A stretch of 64,000 nucleotides of DNA from JAAFHB01 sp963677935 (GTDB taxonomy: Bacteria; Bacteroidota; Bacteroidia; Bacteroidales; Prolixibacteraceae), in contig CAXXEH010000003.1 in NCBI GenBank assembly GCA_963677935.2, positions 4,216,001 through 4,280,000 on the forward strand, read 5' to 3'. Within the stretch, counting starts at the first letter, position 1. Every line of letters starts with the position of its first letter. Under the pieces are notes generated by a model. It did not search any database. It saw nothing but the letters and a program-made list of their open reading frames with translations, and was not told where the DNA came from. Made by a program: the position numbers and the translations under genes. This document shows, piece after piece, positions 1-7,531 of this stretch.

Positions 1-398
1 ATCATGGTGTACCCAAACATTCCGTTCTGTTTTATTACCCGGGCTACTGCCTCCTTTTCTATGAGAAAGACCTGGCAGTCGGTGAGGGCGACAGATGAAT
101 ATTGAAACGTATTTTTGGTGAAAACCGCTGAAAGTCCCACGAATTCACCCGGCCTGATAATACGGAGGTTGTGGCTTTTGTTATTGTCACCTTCAATATA
201 TTGCTTTACTAATCCGCTGATTATAAATAAAACGTAGGAGGTGAAGGCACCCTGCTTGGTAAGGATGTCTCCCTTGCGGAAAAGCACCTGTGTCTTGCTT
301 CCCCTTACCAGCTCCACCTCCTCGGGTGAAAGCATTTGAAAACATGGCGCTTGTATGTCGCAGATAAAATCGATGTCTGTCTCGAGGATGGTTTTCAT
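1..398 (-). CDS. Crp/Fnr family transcriptional regulator, N-terminal part (runs off the left edge)
   Basis: Reading the minus strand from the ATG at 398 gives about 132 residues with no stop before the edge. The translation begins MKTILETDIDFICDIQ and continues with an effector-domain pattern: FRKGDILTKQG, then SGLVKQYIEGD, then RIIRPGEFVGLSAVF, then VALTDCQVFLIEKEAV. This is the cyclic-nucleotide-binding-type beta-roll of Crp/Fnr regulators. The C-terminal winged helix is outside the window, so DNA specificity cannot be judged. There is no N-terminal cysteine cluster like that of the oxygen sensor FNR, so a different effector is expected. It is divergent from the hicBA remnant and the thiol cluster on the plus strand. 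Control of that cluster is a guess from position only. Confidence 0.88.
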   Translation of the reverse strand, partial: MKTILETDIDFICDIQAPCFQMLSPEEVELVRGSKTQVLFRKGDILTKQGAFTSYVLFIISGLVKQYIEGDNNKSHNLRIIRPGEFVGLSAVFTKNTFQYSSVALTDCQVFLIEKEAVARVIKQNGMFGYTM

Positions 399-624
399 GC
401 GCTAATTATTTGTCTTTTAATGGCTGAATGGAATCGAAGATCAGCGATGCCAATAGCCAGGGAGATATTCATCTTCGGTGTGTGATTTTTCAACCATGGC
501 TATTTCATTTATAACTGTTCAGGATTAATGGGTAAAGTTAAACAAAACAGTTAACATACCTTTGGGAAGTTGAATTTGAAAGTTGTTTTGAGCTAAATTC
601 TGAAAAGCGAACACGAATATTTCT

Positions 625-632
625 TATCTTTG
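625..632 (+). promoter_or_regulatory. Candidate Bacteroidota -7 element upstream of hicB
   Basis: TATCTTTG fits the TAnnTTTG consensus of the Bacteroidota primary sigma factor and lies 70 bases before the hicB start. No good TTTG -33 element is present at the usual spacing. The rest of the 296-base gap between the regulator gene and hicB is AT-rich and shows nothing else that I can name. Confidence 0.4.
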
Positions 633-694
633 TATTATACAATTGAAAGAGTGATAATCCTCACGAACAAAATGATAATGATACTGCGCAAATA

Positions 695-922
695 TTGCAT
701 CTGCCAGTTCTTATTGAGCAGGACGAAGATAATGTCTATATTGTAAGTTGTCCTGTTTTTAGCGGATGCCACTCTTACGGGAAAACCATCGATGAAGCTT
801 TAGCCAACATTCAGGAAGTTATAGAGATGTGTATTGAGGAGGAAAAGAAAAAACTCTCAGAAATTAACCGATTTGTCGGTTTTAGAGAGATTCAGGTTTC
901 GTTAAAAAAAGTTGTGATCTAA
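695..922 (+). CDS. hicB: HicB-family antitoxin
   Basis: This 75-residue protein has the HicB partial RNase-H-like fold pattern: LPVLIEQDEDNVYIVSCPVF, then SGCHSYGKTIDEALANIQE, then an acidic helix with EMCIEEEKKK. HicB antitoxins bind and neutralise the HicA mRNA interferase and usually repress their own operon. The only in-frame start near the conserved N-terminus is TTG at 695. An ATG at 672 is out of frame. No DNA-binding C-terminal domain is obvious, as in the shorter HicB type. It sits 8 bases before a frameshifted hicA, so the antitoxin is intact while its toxin is broken. Confidence 0.82.
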   Translation: MHLPVLIEQDEDNVYIVSCPVFSGCHSYGKTIDEALANIQEVIEMCIEEEKKKLSEINRFVGFREIQVSLKKVVI

Positions 923-930
923 TATTAGAT

Positions 931-1166
931 ATGCCACAATTGCCGGTAATTTCAGGAGAAAACTTGTTTTTCTTGAACTACCAGGTTTTAAGGTAGTTCG
1001 AATCAATGGTTCCCACCATAGACTAAAACATCCTGATGGACGGATTACCACAGTTCCAGTTCATAAAAATGAAGATCTTCCCAGAGGTTTGATGCGTAAA
1101 ATAATTCGGGATGATTTAGGTTTGGAACCTGATCAGTTTGTAAAACTTTACAGGCAAGTGAAATAA
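931..1166 (+). pseudogene. hicA: hicA toxin gene, frameshifted
   Basis: From the ATG at 931 the reading frame gives MPQLPVISGENL, the normal HicA N-terminus. It then runs into a stop at 994 after VLR. The following frame, from about 969, carries the rest of the toxin: FLELPGFKVVRINGSHHRLK, then HPDGRITTVPVHKNEDLPRG, then LMRKIIRDDLGLEPDQF, ending at the TAA at 1164-1166. The conserved histidine of the GSHH motif is present. Compared with typical HicA (GKELVKFLEKLGF), bases are missing around 967-971, giving a net shift. The double-stranded-RNA-binding-like mRNA interferase is therefore very likely inactive, unless the ribosome shifts frame. Confidence 0.85.
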
Positions 1167-1308
1167 ATAGGCCTTACCCGTTAGCATTTCCAGAGCGTCA
1201 ATTACTATTTTGTTTTTTCGAAATAGATCAATAAATAAGTTGTCGCAATTCAACCCCTGAGTTGTTACGCTACCGGGTGAAAAACTTTATCCGTTAAGTT
1301 TTGTCCTG

Positions 1309-1316
1309 TAGATTTG
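1309..1316 (+). promoter_or_regulatory. Candidate -7 element for the thiol cluster
   Basis: TAGATTTG matches TAnnTTTG and ends 28 bases before the ATG at 1345. The region about 20 bases upstream (ACTTTATCC) is only a weak -33 match. The 178-base gap after hicA holds no other feature that I can support. Confidence 0.45.
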
Positions 1317-1344
1317 TGTCATAAAATTTTCAAACGGATAAGCC

Positions 1345-1701
1345 ATGTTGTACACAAATTTAAAGCACATCGAAAGCGCGGCAGAATACACAAGCATCAT
1401 TAGCGAAAGCGAAAAGTTGGTGTTGATTTGCGGGCGGATGGACCCAACGTGTATTCCTCTCATTCGAATTGCCGAAGAGCTGGCTGCTAAATTCACACAA
1501 ATCAAGTTCTATGATATGGAATTTGACAATCCCGAGTCGTATGTTGTTCGCAATTTACCCGAAGTTTGTGGCTTTACGGAAATCCCGATTGCCATTTATT
1601 ACAAAAGCGGGCAAATCGTAAAGGCAACCACTGGAATTCAATCCAAAATGCAGTTGACAGATATTTTATACCAGGAATTCTCATCTGCCGTCGGCGTTTA
1701 A
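1345..1701 (+). CDS. Thioredoxin-fold protein with a DPTC site
   Basis: This 118-residue cytoplasmic protein has no signal peptide. It follows the thioredoxin layout: a buried strand (KLVLICG), an active-site-like loop and helix (residues 33-48), a strand (IKFYDMEF), the cis-proline loop TEIPIAIYY, then KSGQIVKATTG. At the CxxC position I read D33-P-T-C36, so the nucleophilic first cysteine is replaced by aspartate and only the resolving-type cysteine remains, plus C29 just before. A normal dithiol disulfide reductase activity is therefore unlikely. A persulfide or substrate-binding role is possible, but that is inference. It is the first gene of the thiol cluster and is followed after 57 bases by a genuine thioredoxin. 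Confidence 0.7.
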   Translation: MLYTNLKHIESAAEYTSIISESEKLVLICGRMDPTCIPLIRIAEELAAKFTQIKFYDMEFDNPESYVVRNLPEVCGFTEIPIAIYYKSGQIVKATTGIQSKMQLTDILYQEFSSAVGV

Positions 1702-1758
1702 GGCGAAGGATGCAACAATACAAACAAAGAGAAATACAAAATTTTAACACCAAGTCTT

Positions 1759-2178
1759 ATGCAAACAACATTGATTGTAATTGGAGTTTTAGTGACAGCA
1801 TTAATTGTTTTCCGCTTAATCGCGATGGCGAAGATAAAAAATACCCCAATGGTCGCTGACCATGAGAAGGTACTGACCCTAACGGATAAAAATTTTCAGC
1901 AGCAGACAAAAAATAAAGTGGTCCTGGTCGATTTCTGGGCAACCTGGTGCGCCCCGTGCCGCATGATGGCGCCTGTCTTAAACGATGTTGCCTCCGAATT
2001 ATCGGGAAACTCGCATGTTGGGAAAGTGGATATTGAACAATTCCAATCCCTTGCCCAGAAATTTAAGGTGCGCAGTATCCCTACCTTAATCCTTTTTAAA
2101 AATGGCGCTGAGATAAACCGCTTTATTGGGATCAAATCAAAAGAATTTTTATTAAAGGAGATTGCTAAAGTAGGATAG
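1759..2178 (+). CDS. Thioredoxin with N-terminal membrane anchor
   Basis: The protein has 139 residues. Residues 3-21 form a hydrophobic helix (LIVIGVLVTALIVFRLI), followed by a standard thioredoxin domain with VVLVDFWATWC and the active site W63-C64-A-P-C67-R. The cis-proline region is SIPTLILFKNG. Basic residues follow the helix directly, so the thioredoxin domain may well face the cytoplasm, tethered to the inner membrane. If the helix is instead an uncleaved signal, the domain would be periplasmic. The sequence does not settle this. It is the second gene of the thiol cluster and lies 48 bases before the CoA-disulfide-reductase-like gene, so it could reduce persulfides or disulfides formed on its rhodanese neighbours. 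Confidence 0.88.
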   Translation: MQTTLIVIGVLVTALIVFRLIAMAKIKNTPMVADHEKVLTLTDKNFQQQTKNKVVLVDFWATWCAPCRMMAPVLNDVASELSGNSHVGKVDIEQFQSLAQKFKVRSIPTLILFKNGAEINRFIGIKSKEFLLKEIAKVG

Positions 2179-2226
2179 TCTTTCTGCGAAAGTTCATCTC
2201 AAATTTTTTAAACTACAATTAAGAAT

Positions 2227-4503
2227 ATGGAAAAGATTATAATTATCGGTGGGGTCGCCGCCGGAGCAACAGCAGCGGCCAAGGTACGCCGTATCTCCCC
2301 AACTGCTGAAATCATTATGCTTGAAGCGGGGCCGGACATCTCGTTTGCCAATTGCGGATTACCCTATTTTATCGGTGGTGATATCAAGAGCAGGTCGAAG
2401 CTGATCCTTCAAAGTCCCGAAAGCTTTAATGAGCAATATGGAGTTGAGGTGCATACCCATACCATCGTTTCGTCAATTGACAGGGTCGTCCACAAGGTGA
2501 AAACTATGGATACGCGAAGCGGAGAGCAGAAAACCTTTAATTACACCAAATTAATCATGGCCCAGGGCGGCCGGCCAATCACGCCAACCTTGCCCGGAGC
2601 TGATCTGGATCATGTCTTCACCCTCTGGACGCTGGAAGATATGGATAAGATTTCGCATCATCTGGAAGAGAAAAAACCCAAAAATGCTGTTGTTGTTGGA
2701 GGTGGATTCATTGGTCTTGAGATGGTTGAAGCCCTGGCTAAACGGGGTTTGAAGGTAAATGTTGTGGAGATGATGCCCCATGTAATGGCCCTGATGGAAG
2801 CTGAGACTGCGGGTTTTATTGAAAATGAACTTCTTTCATATGGTGTCGGTATCCATACCGGCGCAGGAGTAACCCAGATCATGCCCCAATCTGTAAAACT
2901 GGACAATGGAAAGTTCCTTGAGGCGGATATGGTCCTCCTTTCGATAGGTGTTCGCCCGACACTGCAACTTGCAAAAGAGGCGGGTCTCGAAATCGGGGAA
3001 GCAGGAGGCTTACTGGTGAATTCACAATTACAAACCTCTGATCCCGATATTTATGCAGCAGGAGATATGGTTGAGATTGAACATCGGGTGAATGGTAAGA
3101 AGGTACGTATCCCATTGGCAGGACCTGCGAATCGTCAGGGTCGTATTGCCGCTGAAAATGCGCTTGGCGGAAATCACAATTATAAGGGGGCCATCGGAAC
3201 TTCAGTGGTCCGTGTTTTCGAAGCTGTTGCCGGGACAACCGGACTTTCCCTGAAACAGGCACGCGCTGCCGGGATGGATGCCGATGCTGTGGTCGTTCAT
3301 AAAGAACACCATACTTCCTATTATCCGGGCGCCGAAACGGTCACAACCATGTTAATTTATGACCGTAACACAGGAATTATCCTCGGCGGACAGACTGCCG
3401 GCTACAAAGGGGCCGATAAACGTCTTGATGTGATTGCAACCGCAACTGCAGCAAAATTGACCATCAGTGATCTGGCAGATATTGATTTCGCCTATTCCCC
3501 ACCTATCGGAACAGCCAACGATGCAATCAATTTGGCTGCCTATACCGCCGAAAACAGAATTTCGGGTTTCAGCCCCTCAGTTACAGTTTCAGAACTTGAT
3601 GATTTTATCGAAGGGAAGAATCCTGTTTTTGTAGATGTTCGTGATGTTTTTGCCTTTCAAAAAAGTCATATCAAGGGTGCGATTCACCTACCGCTTGAAG
3701 TATTGCCACAACAAATCAAAACCATACCTGCAAGTCATCCTGTGATCGTTTACGACGAAACCGGAAAAAAAGGACACCAGGCCCTTCGGACTTTATTAGG
3801 TGCAGGGTTTAAAGAGGTCACCAATATTTCGGGAGGACATACTTCGATACAAAGACATGCACGTACAATCGGATTTAAACATCTGAAAATTGATCTTTTA
3901 CCAGTTGTATTAAAATCGTTGGAAGAGGAGGTTTCAAAGGGAGCAGAAAAAACTGCTGAAAAGGCCGTTGATAAGAATACCCCAATTATTGTAGATGTAC
4001 GTACTCCCCATGAATTTCAATCGGGCGCATATCCGGGAGCTATAAATATTGAGCTTGATGAACTAATGGAACGTTACGTTGAACTTGGAAATAATAAATC
4101 ACGCGATATCGTTGTTTACTGTGCTTCCGGAGCCCGCTCAGCCTATGCCCAGCGGATGTTGGCCAAGATAGGTTACACCAAAGTTAGAAATGGTGGCGGA
4201 ATTGCTGCTATGATGGCACAGCGAAACACAAGACCTTCTGCACCAAGTGTTTCAACCGAACCTGTAATTGTGGATGTTCGTTCGAAAGAAGAATTTTCAG
4301 GTGGCGCTTATCCCAGCGCAATAAATATTCCGGTGGATGAACTGCAGCACAGAATCAGTGAACTGGGAGGTAAGACAAGAGAGATCACCCTCTATTGTGC
4401 TTCGGGCGCCCGTTCGGGTTACGGTCAGCGGGTGCTGAAACAGCTGGGTTTTACAAACGTAAAAAACGGCGGAGGACTCATGCAGATGATGATGCAGCGA
4501 TAA
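2227..4503 (+). CDS. CoA-disulfide-reductase-like flavoprotein fused to three rhodanese domains
   Basis: This 758-residue protein starts with an FAD/NAD(P)-dependent reductase of the CoADR family. The FAD site is IIIGGVAAGATAAAK (5-19), the single redox cysteine is C43 in NCGLPYFIGG, and the NAD(P)-binding part is VVVGGGFIGLEM (155-166). GVRPT and the FAD-binding IYAAGD follow at about 241 and 275. Dimer-interface tyrosine motifs SYYPGAE (364-370) and FAYSPP (421-426) resemble those of CoADR/Npsr enzymes. Three rhodanese domains follow. The first (about 452-550) has no cysteine at the catalytic loop (Y509-DETGKKG). The second (about 584-665) and third (about 678-755) each carry YCASGARS, with catalytic C632 and C724, and look like tandem duplicates. 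Known single-rhodanese fusions reduce CoA-persulfide or polysulfide. This one probably moves sulfane sulfur between the two active rhodaneses and the flavin-linked C43. Confidence 0.92.
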   Translation: MEKIIIIGGVAAGATAAAKVRRISPTAEIIMLEAGPDISFANCGLPYFIGGDIKSRSKLILQSPESFNEQYGVEVHTHTIVSSIDRVVHKVKTMDTRSGEQKTFNYTKLIMAQGGRPITPTLPGADLDHVFTLWTLEDMDKISHHLEEKKPKNAVVVGGGFIGLEMVEALAKRGLKVNVVEMMPHVMALMEAETAGFIENELLSYGVGIHTGAGVTQIMPQSVKLDNGKFLEADMVLLSIGVRPTLQLAKEAGLEIGEAGGLLVNSQLQTSDPDIYAAGDMVEIEHRVNGKKVRIPLAGPANRQGRIAAENALGGNHNYKGAIGTSVVRVFEAVAGTTGLSLKQARAAGMDADAVVVHKEHHTSYYPGAETVTTMLIYDRNTGIILGGQTAGYKGADKRLDVIATATAAKLTISDLADIDFAYSPPIGTANDAINLAAYTAENRISGFSPSVTVSELDDFIEGKNPVFVDVRDVFAFQKSHIKGAIHLPLEVLPQQIKTIPASHPVIVYDETGKKGHQALRTLLGAGFKEVTNISGGHTSIQRHARTIGFKHLKIDLLPVVLKSLEEEVSKGAEKTAEKAVDKNTPIIVDVRTPHEFQSGAYPGAINIELDELMERYVELGNNKSRDIVVYCASGARSAYAQRMLAKIGYTKVRNGGGIAAMMAQRNTRPSAPSVSTEPVIVDVRSKEEFSGGAYPSAINIPVDELQHRISELGGKTREITLYCASGARSGYGQRVLKQLGFTNVKNGGGLMQMMMQR

Positions 4504-4558
4504 AAAATATAAGGACGTCAAAATTTAACAACTCATTGAAATTTAAATCAAATTAATT

Positions 4559-4876
4559 ATGTTAGGAACAATAAAAAAAATCCTGGGTATAGGTCCCAAA
4601 GTAGATCTTTCAGAATTAGCGAAAGAAGGCGCGATTATTTTGGATGTTCGCACAAAAGGTGAATATGGATCGGGACATATAAGGGGATCAGTCAATATTC
4701 CGGTTGAGCAACTACACAAAAATCTTCACAAGTTAAAAGATAAAAAACGTCCCGTAATTACTTGCTGTGAATCAGGAATGAGAAGTTCTTCAGCAAAGGG
4801 AATTTTGACTTCCAATGGTTTTACCAATGTCCATAATGGCGGCAGATGGCAAAGTTTGAATAATAAATTGAGCTAA
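4559..4876 (+). CDS. Single-domain cytoplasmic rhodanese
   Basis: This 105-residue protein has one rhodanese domain: ILDVRTKGEYGSGHI, then GSVNIPVEQL, then the active-site loop VITCCESGMRSSSA with catalytic C70 in a CxxGxRS loop. C69 directly before it is unusual and could take part in persulfide transfer. It has no signal peptide. It follows the triple-rhodanese reductase by 55 bases and precedes the broken SQR-like gene by 8 bases, so all were probably one transcript. The expected role is sulfurtransfer to thiols or cyanide-like acceptors. The physiological acceptor is unknown. Confidence 0.88.
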   Translation: MLGTIKKILGIGPKVDLSELAKEGAIILDVRTKGEYGSGHIRGSVNIPVEQLHKNLHKLKDKKRPVITCCESGMRSSSAKGILTSNGFTNVHNGGRWQSLNNKLS

Positions 4877-4884
4877 ATATTTCA

Positions 4885-5213
4885 ATGAAAAATGTGTTAA
4901 TTCTTGGAGGTGGTTTTGCGGGAGTGCAAACTGCTATCGAATTGCAAAAAAGCAAACAATTTGAGGTTACTATGGTATCCTACCGCAATTACTTGTATCT
5001 CTTTCCCATCTCCATCTGGATTCCGGTCCATAAAAAGGAGCTTGACGATGTAAAGGTTACAATCGCCAATATTCAGAAAAAATACCCCTTTAAGCTGATC
5101 GTTGATAAAGTTAGTCAGATTAAGGGTGGCGAAAAACGGTTATCAGCGAAAATCATACATTAAACTTCGATTATCTCGTTGCTGCCTTTGGTTTCGAGAA
5201 ATTAGTATTTTAA
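4885..5213 (+). pseudogene. Truncated and frameshifted FAD oxidoreductase, SQR-like
   Basis: The ATG at 4885 opens a dinucleotide-binding domain: VLILGGGFAGVQTAIELQK, then RNYLYLFPISIWIPVHKKE, then a stretch ending at TAA 5161-5163. In the other frame the match continues: HTLNFDYLVAAFGFEKL, ending at TAA 5211-5213. YDYLV-A-G is the usual next motif of sulfide:quinone oxidoreductase and type-2 NADH dehydrogenase relatives. So there is one frameshift near 5110-5150 and the remaining roughly 250 residues (quinone site, redox cysteines, C-terminus) are missing. In an intact cluster this enzyme would oxidise sulfide to sulfane sulfur for the rhodaneses. Its loss here is real unless it is a sequencing error combined with deletion. 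The SQR call rests on layout, not on the lost cysteines. Confidence 0.75.
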
Positions 5214-5233
5214 CAAACAATCAAAGTAAAAAC

Positions 5234-5683
5234 ATGAAAACAAAAATTTTAGTCTTCTTATTTTTTGCAATTGCAACTTCTTTATTTTCAATTAATCAGT
5301 CTTCTGCGCTGCAACAGAACGACCCCTGGACACAGCAGCAATTGTTGGCTCCGGCAGATCTTGCCAAAGTTCTGAATAATCCTAAATCGCCCCAGCCAAT
5401 TGTATACAGTATTGGCATGCAGGCAATAATAAAAGGTTCAATTGATATCGGACCTACAATGAGGCCTGAAAACCTGAATGTTCTGAAACAAAAGTTAAGC
5501 AAACTGTCAAAGAATTCACAGATTGTGGTTTATTGCGGTTGTTGCCCGTTCTCAAGGTGCCCCAATGTCAGGCCTGCCATGGAACTTTTAAGAAGCATGC
5601 AATTCACCAATTATAAATTATTAAACCTGCCTCAAAACGTTAAGGTTGACTGGATTGACAAGGGTTATCCAATGTCGGAATAA
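5234..5683 (+). CDS. Exported rhodanese-like protein with a CGCCPFSRC loop
   Basis: I start this at ATG 5234, because the signal peptide begins there (MKTKILVFLFFAIATSLFS). The longer open frame from 5102 overlaps the broken flavoprotein gene. The mature protein is about 120 residues with a rhodanese-like core: SPQPIVYSIGMQAIIKGSI, then SQIVVY followed by C101-G-C103-C104-PFSRC109-P in the active-site loop, then AMELLRSMQFTNYKLLNLP. Four cysteines in nine residues is far more than a normal rhodanese loop and could bind a metal or carry a persulfide across a disulfide relay. It acts in the periplasm and sits before a periplasmic TlpA-like protein that could keep it reduced. Confidence 0.78.
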   Translation: MKTKILVFLFFAIATSLFSINQSSALQQNDPWTQQQLLAPADLAKVLNNPKSPQPIVYSIGMQAIIKGSIDIGPTMRPENLNVLKQKLSKLSKNSQIVVYCGCCPFSRCPNVRPAMELLRSMQFTNYKLLNLPQNVKVDWIDKGYPMSE

Positions 5684-5701
5684 TTTATTAACCATTCATT
5701 T

Positions 5702-6214
5702 ATGAAAATCTTACCATTGGCTTTATTGTTACTAAGCTTGGGTAGTTCTACTTTAACTGCCCAGTCAATAGGGCTTGAAAGAGGGAACAAGGCTCCGGAG
5801 ATCAAACTTCCTGGCATCAAAGGGGATACTGTGGCACTATCGTCTCTGAAAGGTAAATTAGTTTTGATTGACTTTTGGGGTACCTGGTGTGCTCCATGCG
5901 TACAGGAACAAGCTGAATTAGCCCGGTTATACAAAAAATACAAACTGGCATCTTTTACCAATGGAAAGGGGTTTGAAATCTACGGTGTTGCATTGGAAGC
6001 AAAAAAACCGAACTGGGAAAATTTCGTTGCCAAAAATAAAATCAACTGGATACAGGTAAGCGATCTGAAATTTTGGAGATCCCCGGTTGCCAAGGCCTAT
6101 AATATCCAGGAATTACCATTCAATGTTTTAATTGATGGTAAGGGTATTATTCTGGCAGAAAACCTGCATGGGACCGACCTGGAGAAGGAGATAGGAAAGT
6201 ACCTGGACAAATAG
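5702..6214 (+). CDS. Periplasmic TlpA-like thiol-disulfide oxidoreductase
   Basis: This 170-residue protein has a signal peptide (residues 1-20, ending LTA) and a TlpA/AhpC-type thioredoxin domain: APEIKLPGIKGDTVALSSLK, then LIDFWGTWC with the active site W62-C63-A-P-C66, then GVALEAKKPNWENFV and the cis-proline segment QELPFNVLID. The C-terminal half (VSDLKFWRSPVAKAY) closely resembles that of the TlpA-like lipoprotein at 22238-23332 (VSDLKFWQNEAAVKY), so the two are paralogues. It begins 18 bases after the exported rhodanese and is probably its reductant. Membrane electron supply (DsbD/CcdA) is not encoded in the window. Confidence 0.88.
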   Translation: MKILPLALLLLSLGSSTLTAQSIGLERGNKAPEIKLPGIKGDTVALSSLKGKLVLIDFWGTWCAPCVQEQAELARLYKKYKLASFTNGKGFEIYGVALEAKKPNWENFVAKNKINWIQVSDLKFWRSPVAKAYNIQELPFNVLIDGKGIILAENLHGTDLEKEIGKYLDK

Positions 6215-6238
6215 AGACCGAATCTGGAATTCAAAAAA

Positions 6239-6251
6239 GGTACGGCGTACC
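6239..6251. repeat. Perfect short palindrome GGTACG-G-CGTACC
   Basis: Six-base arms around one central base in the 231-base gap before the thioredoxin gene. It could be a repressor site for the downstream gene. No terminator T-run follows. The rest of the gap shows nothing definite. Confidence 0.3.
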
Positions 6252-6445
6252 GAAAGATTTATAGAAAATATAAATAACCTGGTTTGAATACAATTTATCC
6301 CCGTTCTACAAATATAAGCGGTGCTCTGCACCTTTGAATCATTAAAGTCAAATTAAAAGAGTTATAAATGAGCGAAAAAGCCACATAATGTACTTTATTA
6401 ATTTCAAGGCACTGGCCATACAATTCTCTTAAAAACAATCTATCC

Positions 6446-6745
6446 ATGAAAGCAAATTTTGAATCGATCATAAACGACAATAAGCCTGTCATCGTAGACT
6501 TCCATGCCTTATGGTGCGGCCCTTGTAAGGCACAGTCTCCCATTTTAAAAGAGGTAGCTGTGGAATTTGGGGAACGTGTCAGGGTTATAAAAATTGATGT
6601 CGATCAAAACCCAAAAGTGGCTGGACAATACCGAATTCAGAGTGTTCCAACCCTAATTATTTTTAAAAAGGGGCAAATCGTTTGGAGGCACTGTGGAGTT
6701 GTGAGTAAAAGTCAGCTTACAAGTATCATAAACCAACAATTTTAG
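6446..6745 (+). CDS. Thioredoxin
   Basis: This compact 99-residue cytoplasmic thioredoxin has the core VIVDFHALWC, active site W23-C24-G-P-C27-K, then VRVIKIDVDQNPKVAGQY and the cis-proline segment SVPTLIIFKKG. All essential residues of a working dithiol thioredoxin are present. The first beta strand is shortened compared with E. coli TrxA (about 108 residues). It follows the TlpA-like gene after a 231-base gap, so it may have its own promoter. It is the fourth thioredoxin-fold protein of the cluster and the most canonical one. Confidence 0.92.
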   Translation: MKANFESIINDNKPVIVDFHALWCGPCKAQSPILKEVAVEFGERVRVIKIDVDQNPKVAGQYRIQSVPTLIIFKKGQIVWRHCGVVSKSQLTSIINQQF

Positions 6746-6881
6746 TTTATCCGGAGAGGATCCTGGAGTTCAACAAAAACAATGACAGAAAATAAAAACC
6801 ATTGAAATGATTCAGTTTTTTTGTACTATTGAGAAGGTATAATTGGAAGAACCACATATATTACTTAATAAGGTGTTTGAA

Positions 6882-7520
6882 ATGATCTTTACCTTTAACA
6901 CAGCGTACTTCATTAGTGCATTTATTACCTTGCTTGCCTTAATCAATCCGATTCAGAAAATTTTTTTGATCAATTCATTACAAGGGCAACTATCTGACAG
7001 TGAATTACGATACATATCCATCAAATCATCATTAACCGCCTTTATTATCCTCCTGTTGTTCCTTTTTCTTGGGAATGTGATTTTTACCTACGTCTTCAGG
7101 ATTCAACTTTATTCATTTCGTGTAACATGTGGAATGGTTCTCGTGTACAGTGGTTGGATTGCTCTGCATCAGGGAGTTTTGATCAATATTGGGAAAGATG
7201 TGAGGATTCAGGATATTTCGTCAGTTCCAATTGCTATTCCAATGATTGCAGGTCCCGGGACCATCACTGCAACAGTGACATTCCCGGCTCAGTATGGAGC
7301 TTCTGTAACAGTAGTGGCTGTATTTGCGGCACTTTCTATCAACCTGATTATTATGCTCTTTGCAAAGGAAATTGGAAGTGCAATGATTAAATTGAATATA
7401 ATGTCACCTTTCATCCGGATAATTGGTTTAATCATCGCAACAATCGGGGTCCAAATGATTTTCGACGGAGGAATAGAATTCCTTAAAATCCATGGATTAA
7501 TAAAAATATCTGCGTTTTAA
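6882..7520 (+). CDS. MarC-family integral membrane protein
   Basis: I choose ATG 6882, with an AAGG ribosome-binding site at 6870-6873, over the upstream TTG at 6843. The product is 212 residues, normal for MarC/UPF0056. Hydrophobic segments cover most of it, with the family signatures ALINPIQKIFLINSL near the N-terminus and PIAIPMIAGPGTITATV in the middle. The C-terminal helix is FIRIIGLIIATIGVQMIFDG. MarC proteins are six-helix inner-membrane proteins of unsettled function, once linked to multiple antibiotic resistance. Its presence inside a thiol cluster suggests transport of a small sulfur compound, but nothing in the sequence proves this. Confidence 0.88.
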   Translation: MIFTFNTAYFISAFITLLALINPIQKIFLINSLQGQLSDSELRYISIKSSLTAFIILLLFLFLGNVIFTYVFRIQLYSFRVTCGMVLVYSGWIALHQGVLINIGKDVRIQDISSVPIAIPMIAGPGTITATVTFPAQYGASVTVVAVFAALSINLIIMLFAKEIGSAMIKLNIMSPFIRIIGLIIATIGVQMIFDGGIEFLKIHGLIKISAF

Positions 7521-7531
7521 ATAAGTAAAAA

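Noticed and set aside
1001..1060. TTCGAATC-like segment as part of a tRNA T-arm
   Set aside because: It lies in the hicA coding region, no cloverleaf can be drawn, and no tRNA was found elsewhere.
6746..6841. Possible terminator AAAAAC...GTTTTTTT between thioredoxin and marC
   Set aside because: The stem is only six A/T-rich pairs around a long loop, so I do not claim it.
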